From positions 1-64,000 of the forward strand of contig CBDCAW010000057.1 of assembly GCA_965214025.1 (NCBI GenBank): a stretch of DNA of 64,000 nt, given 5' to 3'. The DNA is from Granulosicoccus sp965214025. GTDB taxonomy: Bacteria; Pseudomonadota; Gammaproteobacteria; Granulosicoccales; Granulosicoccaceae. Shown one piece after another: positions 26,785 to 36,340 of this stretch; positions within the stretch are counted from its first letter, which is position 1, and each line of letters begins with the position of its first letter. Below the pieces are notes generated by a model. That model searched no databases and was not told the DNA's origin. It saw only the letters and a program-made list of their open reading frames with translations. A program made the translations under genes and the position numbers.

Positions 26785-28605
26785 ATGGAAACGCAACGAC
26801 TTCTCCTGTATCTGGCATTCGGTTTTGTCAGTCTCCTGCTGTACCAGGCCTGGGTTCAGGACTATCACATGCCGGCGCCCACCGAGGTGTCCGAGACATC
26901 AGATCCGGCCACGTCTCCGAATGCACCCGCTTCGGACGATGCTGCGTCGTCAGGTGATTCCGAAGTCGACGATCTGCCTCAGTCGACAGCTGCCGCCACG
27001 GCTGCGGCTACCGACGCTTCCGAGGAGGCCGAGTCAGGCACCCGTATAAGCGTGAAGACCGACATCTTGAATGTCGAGATCGGTACCATCGGCGGCACTA
27101 TCCTGGGTGTCGACCTGCTTGATTACCCCGTGTCCGTCGAGAAGCCGAACGAGCCGTTCACGTTGATGAGCGACGATCCTGCCCGCTTCCTCATCGCCCA
27201 GTCAGGGCTGCAAGGGCGCAAGGGAGAGCCCGCTCCTACTCACCGCGAACCGATGCAGGTCGAGCAGACGCGCTACACGCTGGAGGAGGGTGCCGACAAG
27301 CTCGCGGTGCCACTGACGTGGGAGTCCGAAAACGGTATCAAGGTCATCAAGACCTTGACGTTCACTCGCGGCAGCTACCAGGTAGGTATCGATTATCAGA
27401 TCGACAACGGCTCCGAGAAGCCTTGGGTGGTAAACCAATATCGCCAGTTGAAACGCAAGCCCGATACCAAGGATGAACGTCAGCAGTTCATCTATACCTA
27501 CATCGGCGGTGTGGTCAGTACGCCCGAAGACGCCTACGAGAAGGTGGATTTCAGTGACATGGAAGAAGCCAACCTGGACCAGAGCGTTACCGGCGGTTGG
27601 GTGGCCATGATCCAGCACTACTTCGCCACGGCGCTGATACCACTGAATGACGAGGTCAATACCGGCTACACCCGATACCTCGCCGGTGAGAACCGTTACC
27701 TCATCGGCATGGTGTCTGCCAGCCAGACCATCGCGCCAGGTGCCAGCGGGAGCTTCACCACGCGTGCCTTCATCGGCCCGAAGATTCAGGATGAGATGGC
27801 GGCTGCCGCTCCGCAACTGGAACTCACCGTGGACTACGGCTGGCTGACCATCATCGCTCAGCCCCTGTTCTGGTTGCTGAAAACGCTTCACGGTTTCCTG
27901 GGGAACTGGGGGTTCGCGATCATCGGCGTGACGTTCGTGATCAAGGCGGTGTTCTACAAGCTCTCGGAAGCGAGCTACAAGTCGATGGCACGCATGAAGA
28001 AGCTGCAGCCGAAGCTTGCCGCGTTAAAGGAACGCCATGGCGACGACCGCACCAAGATGGGTCAGGCGACCATGGAGCTGTACAAGAAGGAGAAAGTGAA
28101 TCCACTGGGCGGCTGCTTGCCGATGATCGTTCAAATTCCGGTGTTCATCGCTCTGTACTGGACATTGCTGGAAAGTGTCGAGCTGCGCCAGGCTCCGTGG
28201 ATACTGTGGATTCAAGATCTGTCGATCAGGGATCCCTACTACATATTGCCGGTGATCATGGCGGCCACGATGTTCTTCCAGCAGAAACTGAACCCGGCGC
28301 CGGTAGATCCCATTCAGGCGAAGGTCATGCAGTTCCTGCCACTGATTTTCGGTATCTTCTTCGCCTTCTTCCCAGCCGGCCTGGTGCTTTACTGGGTAGT
28401 CAACAACAGCCTGTCGATGGCGCAGCAGTACTACATCACGCACTACGTCGTCGGAGACAAGCCCGACAAGCCTTCGGGCAACGGCAAGGGCAAGGGCAAG
28501 GGTGACAAGAAGCCTGGTGGGGGTTTAGCGGCAAGGTTTGGCCTCGGCAAGGGCGGCAAGTCTGCCAACGATGGTAGTAGCAAGGCTGTTTCCCTGAACA
28601 AGTGA
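26785..28605 (+). CDS. yidC: Membrane protein insertase YidC
   Basis: YidC inserts and folds inner-membrane proteins, including ATP synthase subunits encoded downstream in this window. The 606-residue product has an N-terminal membrane anchor (LLLYLAFGFVSLLLYQAW) and a linker rich in Ala/Ser/Thr/Asp. A large periplasmic beta domain (about 85-370) follows, then the conserved five-helix core (WGFAIIGVTFVIKAVFYKLS, NPLGGCLPMIVQIPVFIALY, FLPLIFGIFFAFFPAGLVLY). The C-terminal tail is lysine/glycine-rich and probably ribosome-contacting. Length and layout are those of proteobacterial YidC. No anomaly seen. Confidence 0.97.
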   Translation: METQRLLLYLAFGFVSLLLYQAWVQDYHMPAPTEVSETSDPATSPNAPASDDAASSGDSEVDDLPQSTAAATAAATDASEEAESGTRISVKTDILNVEIGTIGGTILGVDLLDYPVSVEKPNEPFTLMSDDPARFLIAQSGLQGRKGEPAPTHREPMQVEQTRYTLEEGADKLAVPLTWESENGIKVIKTLTFTRGSYQVGIDYQIDNGSEKPWVVNQYRQLKRKPDTKDERQQFIYTYIGGVVSTPEDAYEKVDFSDMEEANLDQSVTGGWVAMIQHYFATALIPLNDEVNTGYTRYLAGENRYLIGMVSASQTIAPGASGSFTTRAFIGPKIQDEMAAAAPQLELTVDYGWLTIIAQPLFWLLKTLHGFLGNWGFAIIGVTFVIKAVFYKLSEASYKSMARMKKLQPKLAALKERHGDDRTKMGQATMELYKKEKVNPLGGCLPMIVQIPVFIALYWTLLESVELRQAPWILWIQDLSIRDPYYILPVIMAATMFFQQKLNPAPVDPIQAKVMQFLPLIFGIFFAFFPAGLVLYWVVNNSLSMAQQYYITHYVVGDKPDKPSGNGKGKGKGDKKPGGGLAARFGLGKGGKSANDGSSKAVSLNK

Positions 28606-28671
28606 CGTCGACCCGTTCGGTTGGCCATTGTTCAGGAGGCGGCTGCCGCTCAGTAAGTGTCGGGATGAGAC

Positions 28672-30024
28672 ATGTCTGGTGACACCATCGCGGCGGTCGC
28701 CACCGGGGCCGGGCGTGCCGGTATCGGCGTGGTGCGGGTCAGCGGACCGGCGGTTCCGTCGATCAGCCTGCTGTTGACCGGTCAGCGCCTGGCCGCCCGG
28801 GAAGCGCACTATCTACCGTTTCTCGACGGTGACGGTGAGCCTGTCGATACGGGCATCGCACTGCGCTTCGAGGCGCCATTCTCGTTTACCGGTGAGCATG
28901 TGCTCGAATTGCAGGGCCATGGCGGTGCCGTGGTGCTCGATTTGATTTTGGCACGTGTGCTCGCCTGTGGCGCCCGCCTCGCCCGGCCGGGTGAATTCAC
29001 CGAGCGTGCCTTTCTCAACGACAAGCTGGATCTGGCTCAGGCGGAAGCGGTCGCCGATCTCATCGACAGCGGCAGCGCGGCGGCGGCCCGAGCTGCAGTG
29101 CGATCTGTCAGCGGGGAGTTTTCGGCGAGCATCCTCTCGCTACGCGATGGCCTGATCAGCCTGCGCGCGTGGCTCGAGGCAGCACTGGACTTCAGCGAAG
29201 ACGATATCGACTTCCTTGCAGATCCGAAGCTGGGTGAACGCGCGGCTGCCTTGCTGCACGGATTCGACGAACTGCTACGCCGCTCCGGCCAGGGGCAGCG
29301 CCTGCGCGATGGTCTGACGCTGGTTATCGCAGGTGTGGCCAACGTCGGCAAGTCGAGCCTGCTCAATGCCCTGTCAGGTGCCGATTCTGCGATCGTCACA
29401 CCGGTGGCCGGCACGACCCGTGATGTGCTGCATGAGCACATCATGATCGACGACATTCCCTTTCACCTGGTGGATACCGCAGGCTTGCGCGATAGCGATG
29501 ATGTGGTCGAACAGCATGGCATGGCGCGTGCGCGGCGCGCCGTCGAAAGTGCCGACCACCTGTTGTTGCTTGTGGATGTGCACGACCCGAAATTACCGAA
29601 TCTCGAACTGCCCGCTTCGTTGCCTCGCACCTTGATCTACAACAAGACAGATTTGCTGAATCCCGAAGACTTGCCCGTCATCGTGCCGGGTGTTTCAGAG
29701 TCTGATGCGGCGGGTGAGCCGCTGTACCTCTCGCTATTGAACGGGGAGGGCCTGCCCCGCCTGCGTAGGCATCTGCTTGAACTGGCCGGTCACGATCGCG
29801 GTGTGGAAACACCGTTCATCGCACGCAGGCGCCACCTTGATGCCCTACGCAAGGCTCGAACCGCGACAGCTGCGGCCCTGGCGCGGCTGGCACACGGCCA
29901 CATGCCTGAACTGGCAGCCGAAGAACTGCGCGAGGCTCAGCGTGCCCTTGATACCGTGACCGGCCAGTTCGATACCGAGGATCTTCTCGGGCGAATCTTC
30001 TCTGATTTCTGCATTGGGAAGTAG
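28672..30024 (+). CDS. mnmE: tRNA modification GTPase MnmE
   Basis: MnmE forms a complex with MnmG that adds the (carboxymethyl)aminomethyl group to wobble uridine of certain tRNAs. The 450-residue product begins with the N-terminal formyl-THF-binding domain (DTIAAVATGAGRAGIGVVRV). It has an inserted Ras-like G domain with GVANVGKSSLLNAL (G1), DTAGLRD (G3) and NKTD (G4), and ends with the invariant C-terminal motif FCIGK. Its partner mnmG follows 77 bp downstream. Confidence 0.97.
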   Translation: MSGDTIAAVATGAGRAGIGVVRVSGPAVPSISLLLTGQRLAAREAHYLPFLDGDGEPVDTGIALRFEAPFSFTGEHVLELQGHGGAVVLDLILARVLACGARLARPGEFTERAFLNDKLDLAQAEAVADLIDSGSAAAARAAVRSVSGEFSASILSLRDGLISLRAWLEAALDFSEDDIDFLADPKLGERAAALLHGFDELLRRSGQGQRLRDGLTLVIAGVANVGKSSLLNALSGADSAIVTPVAGTTRDVLHEHIMIDDIPFHLVDTAGLRDSDDVVEQHGMARARRAVESADHLLLLVDVHDPKLPNLELPASLPRTLIYNKTDLLNPEDLPVIVPGVSESDAAGEPLYLSLLNGEGLPRLRRHLLELAGHDRGVETPFIARRRHLDALRKARTATAAALARLAHGHMPELAAEELREAQRALDTVTGQFDTEDLLGRIFSDFCIGK

Positions 30025-30101
30025 GCGGGGCCGTGTAGGTCGGGCCGCCCGGGCAAGGGCGCGCGTATACTTGTGCGTCGCCAATCTTCGCAGGCTGTGC
30101 C

Positions 30102-31988
30102 ATGCAGTACCCCAGTACATTCGATGTCATCGTCGTCGGTGGCGGCCACGCCGGCACGGAGGCGGCACTGGCCGCTGCCCGCACCGGGGCGGCCACCTTG
30201 TTGCTCACCCACAACATAGACACGCTCGGGCAGATGAGCTGCAATCCGGCCATCGGCGGTATCGGCAAGGGCCACCTGGTGCGCGAGATCGATGCCCTCG
30301 GCGGGGCAATGGCAATTGCCGCCGATCGCGCCGGTATCCACTTTCGTACGCTCAATGCCCGCAAGGGTCCGGCGGTACGTGCCACTCGCGCCCAGGCCGA
30401 CCGGCAGCTCTACCGTCAGGCAATTCGCGAGATCATCGAGAACCAACCCGGGCTGACCTTGTTCCAGCAGGCCGTGGATGACCTGATCATCGAGCACGGC
30501 CGGGTGACCGGCGTGATCACGCAGCTGGGTGTGACCTTCCGTGCACGCGCAGTGGTCATGACTGTCGGTACGTTCCTCGCCGGCAAGATTCACGTGGGCG
30601 AGGCGACCCAGGCGGCGGGCCGCGCCGGTGACCAGCCGGCGACCACGCTGGCAGCGCGCCTGCGCGACCTGCCGTTCGATACCGGAAGGCTCAAGACCGG
30701 CACGCCACCACGCATCGATGGTCGCAGTATCGACTACACCGGTCTGGCCGAGCAGCCGGGCGACTCACCGCGTCCGGTGTTTTCCCTGTTGGGCAGTCCA
30801 GCCGACCATCCGGTTCAGGTGAGTTGCCACATCACTCAGACCAATCCGCGAACCCACGAGATCATCAGTGCAGCCCTGCATCGTTCGCCACTGTTCTCGG
30901 GCAACATCGAAGGGGTCGGGCCACGCTATTGTCCGTCGATCGAAGACAAGGTCGTGCGCTTCGCCGAGCGAGAATCCCATCAGATCTTCATCGAGCCCGA
31001 AGGCCTGAATACGCATGAGATCTATCCGAACGGCATTTCCACCAGCCTGCCGTTCGATGTGCAGATCGACTACGTACGCTCGATCAAGGGTTTCGAGAAT
31101 GCACACATAACCCGGCCGGGCTACGCCATCGAGTATGACTACTTCGACCCGCGCGGTCTGAAGTCCTCGCTGGAAACCCGCGACATCGGCTCGCTTTTCT
31201 TTGCCGGCCAGATCAACGGTACCACCGGTTATGAAGAGGCTGCGGCGCAGGGCCTCATCGCGGGGCTCAATGCGGCACGCCAGGTGCGCGACGAGGCACC
31301 GTGGACACCACGGCGTGACGAAGCCTATATCGGTGTGTTGATCGACGACCTGATCACGCGCGGTACCCGTGAGCCCTACCGCATGTTCACCAGCCGGGCC
31401 GAGTATCGGTTGATGTTGCGCGAAGACAATGCCGATCTGCGCCTGACGGAAATTGGCAGGACACTGAAGCTCGTCGATGACAGGCGCTGGCAGGTTTTCA
31501 GCGACAAGGCCGCACAGATAGAGCTACTCAAAGCGGCACTGCCGGCCCGGTGGGTGCGCGCCGGCAGCGAGGAATCGATACGCCTGCAGAAGGTCTGTGG
31601 TCTGGAATTGAATCGCGAGCGACGAGTATCGGACCTGCTGAAGATGCCGGAGGTCAAGTTGATCGATCTTTTGGCGATCGCTGCACCGGAATGGTCGACG
31701 CTGCCCGAGACGGTGGTCGAGCAGGTGGAAATACAAGGCAAGTACGCTGGCTACCTCGATCGGCAGCAAGCCGATATCGCCAGCAGCCGGGCGCAACAGG
31801 ACACTCCGCTTCCCGATCTGATCGACTACGCTGAGGTCGACGGCCTGTCGAACGAGGTACGTCAGTTGCTCGGTGAATTTCGTCCCGAGACCCTGGGTCA
31901 GGCTTCGCGTATCGCAGGCGTCACGCCGGCGGCGATCTCGCTGCTGCGGATTCACCTGAAGCGTGTGGCTCAGCGTTTGAGTGCCTGA
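30102..31988 (+). CDS. mnmG: tRNA uridine-5-carboxymethylaminomethyl(34) synthesis enzyme MnmG
   Basis: FAD-dependent partner of MnmE in wobble-uridine modification. The 628-residue protein has the FAD-binding start VIVVGGGHAGTEAALAAART, the family segment GQMSCNPAIGGIGKGHLVRE, and the two cysteine-containing motifs GTPPRIDG... and ...RYCPSIEDK. FFAGQINGTTGYEEAAAQGL and FTSRAEYRLMLREDNAD are typical of the C-terminal half. Length is normal. It lies between mnmE and rsmG, the usual origin-proximal order. Confidence 0.97.
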   Translation: MQYPSTFDVIVVGGGHAGTEAALAAARTGAATLLLTHNIDTLGQMSCNPAIGGIGKGHLVREIDALGGAMAIAADRAGIHFRTLNARKGPAVRATRAQADRQLYRQAIREIIENQPGLTLFQQAVDDLIIEHGRVTGVITQLGVTFRARAVVMTVGTFLAGKIHVGEATQAAGRAGDQPATTLAARLRDLPFDTGRLKTGTPPRIDGRSIDYTGLAEQPGDSPRPVFSLLGSPADHPVQVSCHITQTNPRTHEIISAALHRSPLFSGNIEGVGPRYCPSIEDKVVRFAERESHQIFIEPEGLNTHEIYPNGISTSLPFDVQIDYVRSIKGFENAHITRPGYAIEYDYFDPRGLKSSLETRDIGSLFFAGQINGTTGYEEAAAQGLIAGLNAARQVRDEAPWTPRRDEAYIGVLIDDLITRGTREPYRMFTSRAEYRLMLREDNADLRLTEIGRTLKLVDDRRWQVFSDKAAQIELLKAALPARWVRAGSEESIRLQKVCGLELNRERRVSDLLKMPEVKLIDLLAIAAPEWSTLPETVVEQVEIQGKYAGYLDRQQADIASSRAQQDTPLPDLIDYAEVDGLSNEVRQLLGEFRPETLGQASRIAGVTPAAISLLRIHLKRVAQRLSA

Positions 31989-32063
31989 CATCGGTATGCC
32001 AGCTTTCCGGTCTGACGTGTACTGCCAGTGGGAAGCTTGCCGGTGGGCTGTGCGCACGGATGG

Positions 32064-32768
32064 ATGTGCTCATCGATGAGCCCTTCGGCAGCAAGGCTTG
32101 CCGATGGTCTGGATGAGTTGAGCGTGGCGGCGGGCCACGAGACTCACGAGCGATTGCTGGGCTTCGTTACCCTGCTAACCAAATGGAACCGTGTGCATAA
32201 CCTCACTGCGGTTCGCGGATTCGACGACATGATCGTCCGTCACCTGCTCGACAGCGCAGCGTTGGCGCCGTGGTTGCGGTTGTGCCTGTCGGTCGATACG
32301 CCCATCGGCAGGGTCGCGACTGAGTCGAGTACGCCGTCAGCTGTACCTCTGGTGCTGGATATCGGCACCGGTGCCGGCGTGCCCGTATTGCCGCTGGCAC
32401 TGCTGTTGCCCGATTACCGGTTTCTGTCGGTGGAGTCCAATGGCAAGAAGTGCCGCTTCCAGCGACAGGCGCTGATCGAGCTTGGCATCGGCAACGTCGA
32501 GGTACATGAAGGCAGGATAGAGGCCTTGGCCAGCGAAGCGGATGTGGTGATGGCCCGTGCCTTCACGGCGCCGGCACGGTTTCTCGCTCTGGCCGCTGAG
32601 CGGTGCCGTGCCGGTGGGCATGCGTTCGTGTTGCTGGGCCACAGTGACTGTCTGCCTGCACCGGTGCCGCCGCCGTGGACTCTGCACCAGCTTGAAAGGC
32701 TACGTGTGCCGGGCCTCGCCGCGAAGCGCCATCTCGCCATCTGCAAGTTAACCGGGTTTGCATGCTGA
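32064..32768 (+). CDS. rsmG: 16S rRNA (guanine(527)-N7)-methyltransferase RsmG
   Basis: SAM-dependent methyltransferase that modifies G527 of 16S rRNA. Recognisable segments are FVTLLTKWNRVHNLTAVRGF and VRHLLDSAALAPWL, then the SAM-binding motif VLDIGTGAGVPVLPLALL and FLSVESNGKKCRFQRQ. MARAFTAPARFLALA covers the active-site region. A Ser/Thr/Pro-rich insertion of about 20 residues precedes the SAM motif. The start is uncertain: ATGs at 32064 and 32076 are both possible, with no strong ribosome-binding site. It precedes parA by 48 bp. Confidence 0.93.
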   Translation: MCSSMSPSAARLADGLDELSVAAGHETHERLLGFVTLLTKWNRVHNLTAVRGFDDMIVRHLLDSAALAPWLRLCLSVDTPIGRVATESSTPSAVPLVLDIGTGAGVPVLPLALLLPDYRFLSVESNGKKCRFQRQALIELGIGNVEVHEGRIEALASEADVVMARAFTAPARFLALAAERCRAGGHAFVLLGHSDCLPAPVPPPWTLHQLERLRVPGLAAKRHLAICKLTGFAC

Positions 32769-32816
32769 GCAGACTCGCGGCGACGACTGCCCCGTCAATG
32801 GATTACACTCCGTGAC

Positions 32817-33653
32817 ATGAGTCGCACCATCGCAGTAGCCAATCAGAAAGGAGGCGTGGGCAAGACCACGACGACCGTCAACCTGGCGGCCGCGTTGGGC
32901 AGCATGCAGCAGCGCGTGTTGCTGATCGATCTCGACCCTCAGGGCAATGCGACCACGGGCTGTGGCATCGACAAGTACGGTCTTGAACGAACGGTGTTCG
33001 ACGTGCTGGTGGACGGCGTCGACTGCGCCAGTGTGACCGTTCGAAGCGAGGCGAATCTTTGTCACGTGTTGCCGGCGAACGCCGACCTCACGGCCGCAGA
33101 GATCGAGCTGATGAGCCTGGAAAGGCGGGAGCGCCGGTTGGCCGATGCACTGCGGCCCCTGCAGGGCGACTACGACTACATGCTGATCGATTGCCCGCCA
33201 TCACTCAACATACTCACGCTCAATGCGTTCGTCGCTGCCGATTCCGTGCTGGTGCCCGTGCAGTGCGAGTACTATGCTCTCGAAGGTCTGTCGGCATTGC
33301 TCGAAACCATCGAAGGCGTCAGATCGTCGGTGAACGAGAGCCTGACCATCGAGGGGCTGGTGCGCACGATGTACGACGGCCGCAACAATCTGGGCGTAGA
33401 GGTGTCGGCGCAGCTCGTCGAGCATTTCGCCGGCCAGGTGTTTCGCACCATCGTGCCACGCAACGTCCGGCTGGCGGAGGCGCCGAGCCACGGTATGTCC
33501 ATCGTGCAGTACGATCCTGCCTCTCGCGGTTCACTGGCTTACCTGGCGCTGGCGCGTGAAGTTCTGTTGCTGCAGGCGGCACGCGAGGCCCCCGCTGACA
33601 GTGAAGATGCGGCGAAGGTGCCCAGCCTGGTCATGGAATCCATGAATGGCTAG
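32817..33653 (+). CDS. parA: Chromosome partitioning ATPase ParA (Soj)
   Basis: ParA binds DNA non-specifically in its ATP form and pulls ParB-parS complexes apart during segregation. The 278-residue product starts with the deviant Walker A motif NQKGGVGKTTTTVNLAAAL. It contains Walker B-like LLIDLDPQGNATTG and DYMLIDCPPSLNILTLNA. There is no N-terminal helix-turn-helix, so it is the chromosomal (type Ib-like) form. It overlaps parB by eight bases, indicating coupled translation. It is the likely motor acting on the parS array at 6.2-12.9 kb. Confidence 0.96.
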   Translation: MSRTIAVANQKGGVGKTTTTVNLAAALGSMQQRVLLIDLDPQGNATTGCGIDKYGLERTVFDVLVDGVDCASVTVRSEANLCHVLPANADLTAAEIELMSLERRERRLADALRPLQGDYDYMLIDCPPSLNILTLNAFVAADSVLVPVQCEYYALEGLSALLETIEGVRSSVNESLTIEGLVRTMYDGRNNLGVEVSAQLVEHFAGQVFRTIVPRNVRLAEAPSHGMSIVQYDPASRGSLAYLALAREVLLLQAAREAPADSEDAAKVPSLVMESMNG

Positions 33654-34701
33654 AAAAGCCCGCATGGGCCGCAATCTCGATGCCTTGCTCGGTGGTGCCC
33701 GGCAGGGTGTCGCGTCGCGCCCGGCGAGCGACGCTGCGCCCGGCAAGGGGGGGAGTTCCGCCGAGTCTGAAGCGGCGGCCGGAACTCGCTCGCCGACACC
33801 AGAGTCAATCGACGTCCCATCGGGGCAGGCGGACGCAGGCTCTGTGCAATCGGCATCGCTACCCGCAGGTCCGCCCCGGGCCGACCACGTCGCCGCGGAC
33901 GACGTTGCAGACGTTCGGCAACAATCCGGTGATCGCTTGCGTATGCTCGGTGTCGATCAGTTGCGACGCGGCGTCTACCAGCCGAGGCGGCATTTCGACG
34001 AGCAACTGTTACAGGAACTGGCCGACTCCCTCAAGGCTCAGGGCATGATTCAGCCGATCGTGGCGCGTCCGTCCGGCGGTGCGTATGAAATCATCGCCGG
34101 TGAGCGACGATGGCGTGCCGCTCAGCTCGCCGGCCTGGGTGAGGTGCCTGTGATCGTGCGTGAGTTGGACGATCGATCCGTGGCGGCCGTATCACTGATA
34201 GAAAATATCCAGCGCAAGGATCTCAACCCGCTTGAAGAGGCCGAGGCACTGAGCAGGCTCTGTGACGAATTCGGGATGACGCATCAGGCGGTTGCCGATT
34301 CTGTCGGCCGCTCGCGGGTGTCGGTAACAAACCTGCTGCGTCTGCTGGAACTCGACGATGTCGTCAAGCAGGCTATCGATCGCGTCGAGATCGACATGGG
34401 CCATGCGCGCGCCTTGCTTGGTGCGCCGGCAAAGGCGCAGGCCGGGTTGGTGCGGCGTACCGTCGATGAAGCGCTCACGGTGCGTTCGTTGGAGCGTCTG
34501 ATCAAGGAACTGAAGGATGGGCCGAAGCCTGCCTCACCGGCGCCGAGTACCGACCCTGATATCGAGGTGCTGCGTCGCGGCCTGGGGGAACGGCTAGGAG
34601 CGCCGGTTCAGATTCATCACAGGCGCGGCGGTGCGGGCAAGCTGGAAATCGCCTACACCTCGGTGGCTGAACTCGAGGGCATACTCGCGCACATACGATG
34701 A
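33646..34701 (+). CDS. parB: Chromosome partitioning protein ParB (Spo0J), CTP-dependent parS clamp
   Basis: ParB binds parS, loads as a CTP-dependent sliding clamp, and recruits ParA and often SMC. The 351-residue product has the N-terminal ParA-contact segment (MGRNLDALLGG). An unusually long, low-complexity linker follows, to about residue 95. The CTPase/N domain comes next (IQPIVARP, GERRWRAAQLAGL, ENIQRKDLNPLEEAEAL), then the helix-turn-helix that reads parS (MTHQAVADSVGRSRVSVTN, LLRLLEL). The C-terminal dimerisation domain ends with LEIAYTSVAELEGILAHI. All clamp motifs are intact, so the palindrome array should have a working reader. It follows parA with an eight-base overlap and precedes the ATP synthase operon. 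Confidence 0.96.
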   Translation: MARKARMGRNLDALLGGARQGVASRPASDAAPGKGGSSAESEAAAGTRSPTPESIDVPSGQADAGSVQSASLPAGPPRADHVAADDVADVRQQSGDRLRMLGVDQLRRGVYQPRRHFDEQLLQELADSLKAQGMIQPIVARPSGGAYEIIAGERRWRAAQLAGLGEVPVIVRELDDRSVAAVSLIENIQRKDLNPLEEAEALSRLCDEFGMTHQAVADSVGRSRVSVTNLLRLLELDDVVKQAIDRVEIDMGHARALLGAPAKAQAGLVRRTVDEALTVRSLERLIKELKDGPKPASPAPSTDPDIEVLRRGLGERLGAPVQIHHRRGGAGKLEIAYTSVAELEGILAHIR

Positions 34702-34831
34702 ATGGATCGTGGTTCTTCAACGCGTACCCTGCGGGAACCGCTCATACGCAGGCACGGTGTTCGGCGTTCGTAGGCACTGAAAATGATTCCTCACGTTGCC
34801 GCTAAGCGACTGCAGACGAGTTAAAGGCTGT

Positions 34832-34837
34832 TATAAT
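34832..34837 (+). promoter_or_regulatory. Candidate -10 box of the ATP synthase operon promoter
   Basis: TATAAT, preceded by T, lies 59 bp before the atpI start in the 195-bp parB-atpI gap. No good -35 is visible at the right spacing, so the call is tentative. Confidence 0.35.
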
Positions 34838-34896
34838 TCGCCCCCACGCCTTCCCTGTAGGATGTCCGTGTCTACCGTTCTAGCTGGTTTGAGCAC

Positions 34897-35292
34897 ATGC
34901 CGAGCGCAATAGATCGGCTGCGCATCATCAGGCTGATGCTGGGGTGGCAGTTGGTTGCAGCATTCGGGTTCGGTGCCATCGGTTCGATCTTCGGTAGCAG
35001 TGTCGGGGTGTCGGCGTTTGTAGGCGGGATGATCTACTGGGCGCCGAACTTGTATTTCGCCTTCCGTGCGTTTCGCTATCGGGGGGCACGTGCGGCAGCT
35101 CTGATCGTCCGGTCGTTCTACGCCGGTGCGGCAGGCAAGTTAATTCTGTCGATGGCATTGTTCGCCATCGTGTTCATCAAGATGACTTCCGTGAACCCAG
35201 CGGCGTTGTTCGCAGGTTTCATAGGAGTACAAGCGCTAGGATGGTTGGTACCACTCGTGGTCAGCCATCGCGAACGGCGTGTGAATGTCTGA
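34897..35292 (+). CDS. atpI: ATP synthase assembly protein AtpI
   Basis: A 131-residue membrane protein, first gene of the atp operon. Family members are accessory proteins implicated in c-ring assembly. Four hydrophobic segments are visible: LVAAFGFGAIGSIFGSSVGV, AFVGGMIYWAPNLYFAF, the one around LILSMALFAIVFIKM, and ALFAGFIGVQALGWLVPLVV. Position directly before atpB supports the assignment; sequence conservation in this family is low. Confidence 0.85.
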   Translation: MPSAIDRLRIIRLMLGWQLVAAFGFGAIGSIFGSSVGVSAFVGGMIYWAPNLYFAFRAFRYRGARAAALIVRSFYAGAAGKLILSMALFAIVFIKMTSVNPAALFAGFIGVQALGWLVPLVVSHRERRVNV

Positions 35293-35380
35293 CAGCCAGC
35301 GCTGGAAGGCTTCGCCGGGAGTATTTCGAGCAAGAACCAGTCGTCCTTCGAGCCAGCGGGCTTGATCAACAAGAAGAGCC

Positions 35381-36223
35381 ATGGCCAGCGAAAACCCGAC
35401 CTCTAGCGAATATATCCAGCATCATCTGCAGAACCTGATGGTGGGTTATCACCCCGAACACGGCCTCAGCCTGGCACACAGTTCCGAAGACGCAGCCGCC
35501 ATGGGTTTCTGGGCCCTGCATCTGGATTCCATGTTCTGGTCCATCGCGCTAGGAGGCCTGTTCATCTGGCTTTTCAAGAAAGGTGCGGATCGTGCAACGG
35601 CCGGCGTGCCCGGAGGCCTGCAGAACTTCGTCGAAATGCTGGTCGAGTTCGTCGATACCACGGTTCGTGAAACCTTCCACGGCAAGAGTGAACTCATCGG
35701 CCCTCTGGCACTGACCATCGTCGTCTGGGTATTCCTGATGAACCTGATGGACTTGATACCCGTGGATTTCGTTCCGCGTGCCACCGAGGCGATCGGTATC
35801 CCTTACATGAAGATCGTGCCCACCACGGATGTCAACATCACGTTCGGCATGTCGTTGTCGGTGTTCGCCCTCATCCTCTATTACAGCTTCAAGATCAAGG
35901 GCCCGATGGGCTTCGTCAAGGAGCTCACGCTACAGCCGTTCAGCAGTGGCAACCCGATCGTGCAGACACTGTTCGTGCCGGTGAATCTCCTGCTCGAAGG
36001 TGTCGCCCTGGTCGCGAAGCCGATCTCGCTCTCGCTACGGCTGTTCGGGAACATGTATGCCGGTGAGTTGATCTTCATCCTCATCGCTTTGCTGCCTTTC
36101 TATGCGCAGTGGGCGCTGTCCGTTCCTTGGGCCATCTTCCATATTCTGATCATCTCGCTGCAGGCATTCATTTTCATGATGCTCACCATCGTGTATCTGG
36201 CCATGGCGCACGAAAATCACTGA
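35381..36223 (+). CDS. atpB: ATP synthase F0 subunit a
   Basis: Subunit a forms the proton half-channels next to the c-ring. The 280-residue protein has several transmembrane helices. The key motif SLSLRLFGNMYAGELIFILI contains the essential arginine, and LTIVVWVFLMNLMDLIPVD lies in an earlier helix. The N-terminus resembles the proteobacterial form with SEYIQHHLQNL. It lies between atpI and atpE. Confidence 0.97.
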   Translation: MASENPTSSEYIQHHLQNLMVGYHPEHGLSLAHSSEDAAAMGFWALHLDSMFWSIALGGLFIWLFKKGADRATAGVPGGLQNFVEMLVEFVDTTVRETFHGKSELIGPLALTIVVWVFLMNLMDLIPVDFVPRATEAIGIPYMKIVPTTDVNITFGMSLSVFALILYYSFKIKGPMGFVKELTLQPFSSGNPIVQTLFVPVNLLLEGVALVAKPISLSLRLFGNMYAGELIFILIALLPFYAQWALSVPWAIFHILIISLQAFIFMMLTIVYLAMAHENH

Positions 36224-36340
36224 TTACCTGTCGGGAGGCTCCCGGCTGGCGATGTTCTTTCTAGCTTGCGCTGCAGGTTGTCCGTATCTTTTTATAGGCT
36301 CGACCCTGGTTCTACCCTTAGATAACTTTCTGGAGAAATG

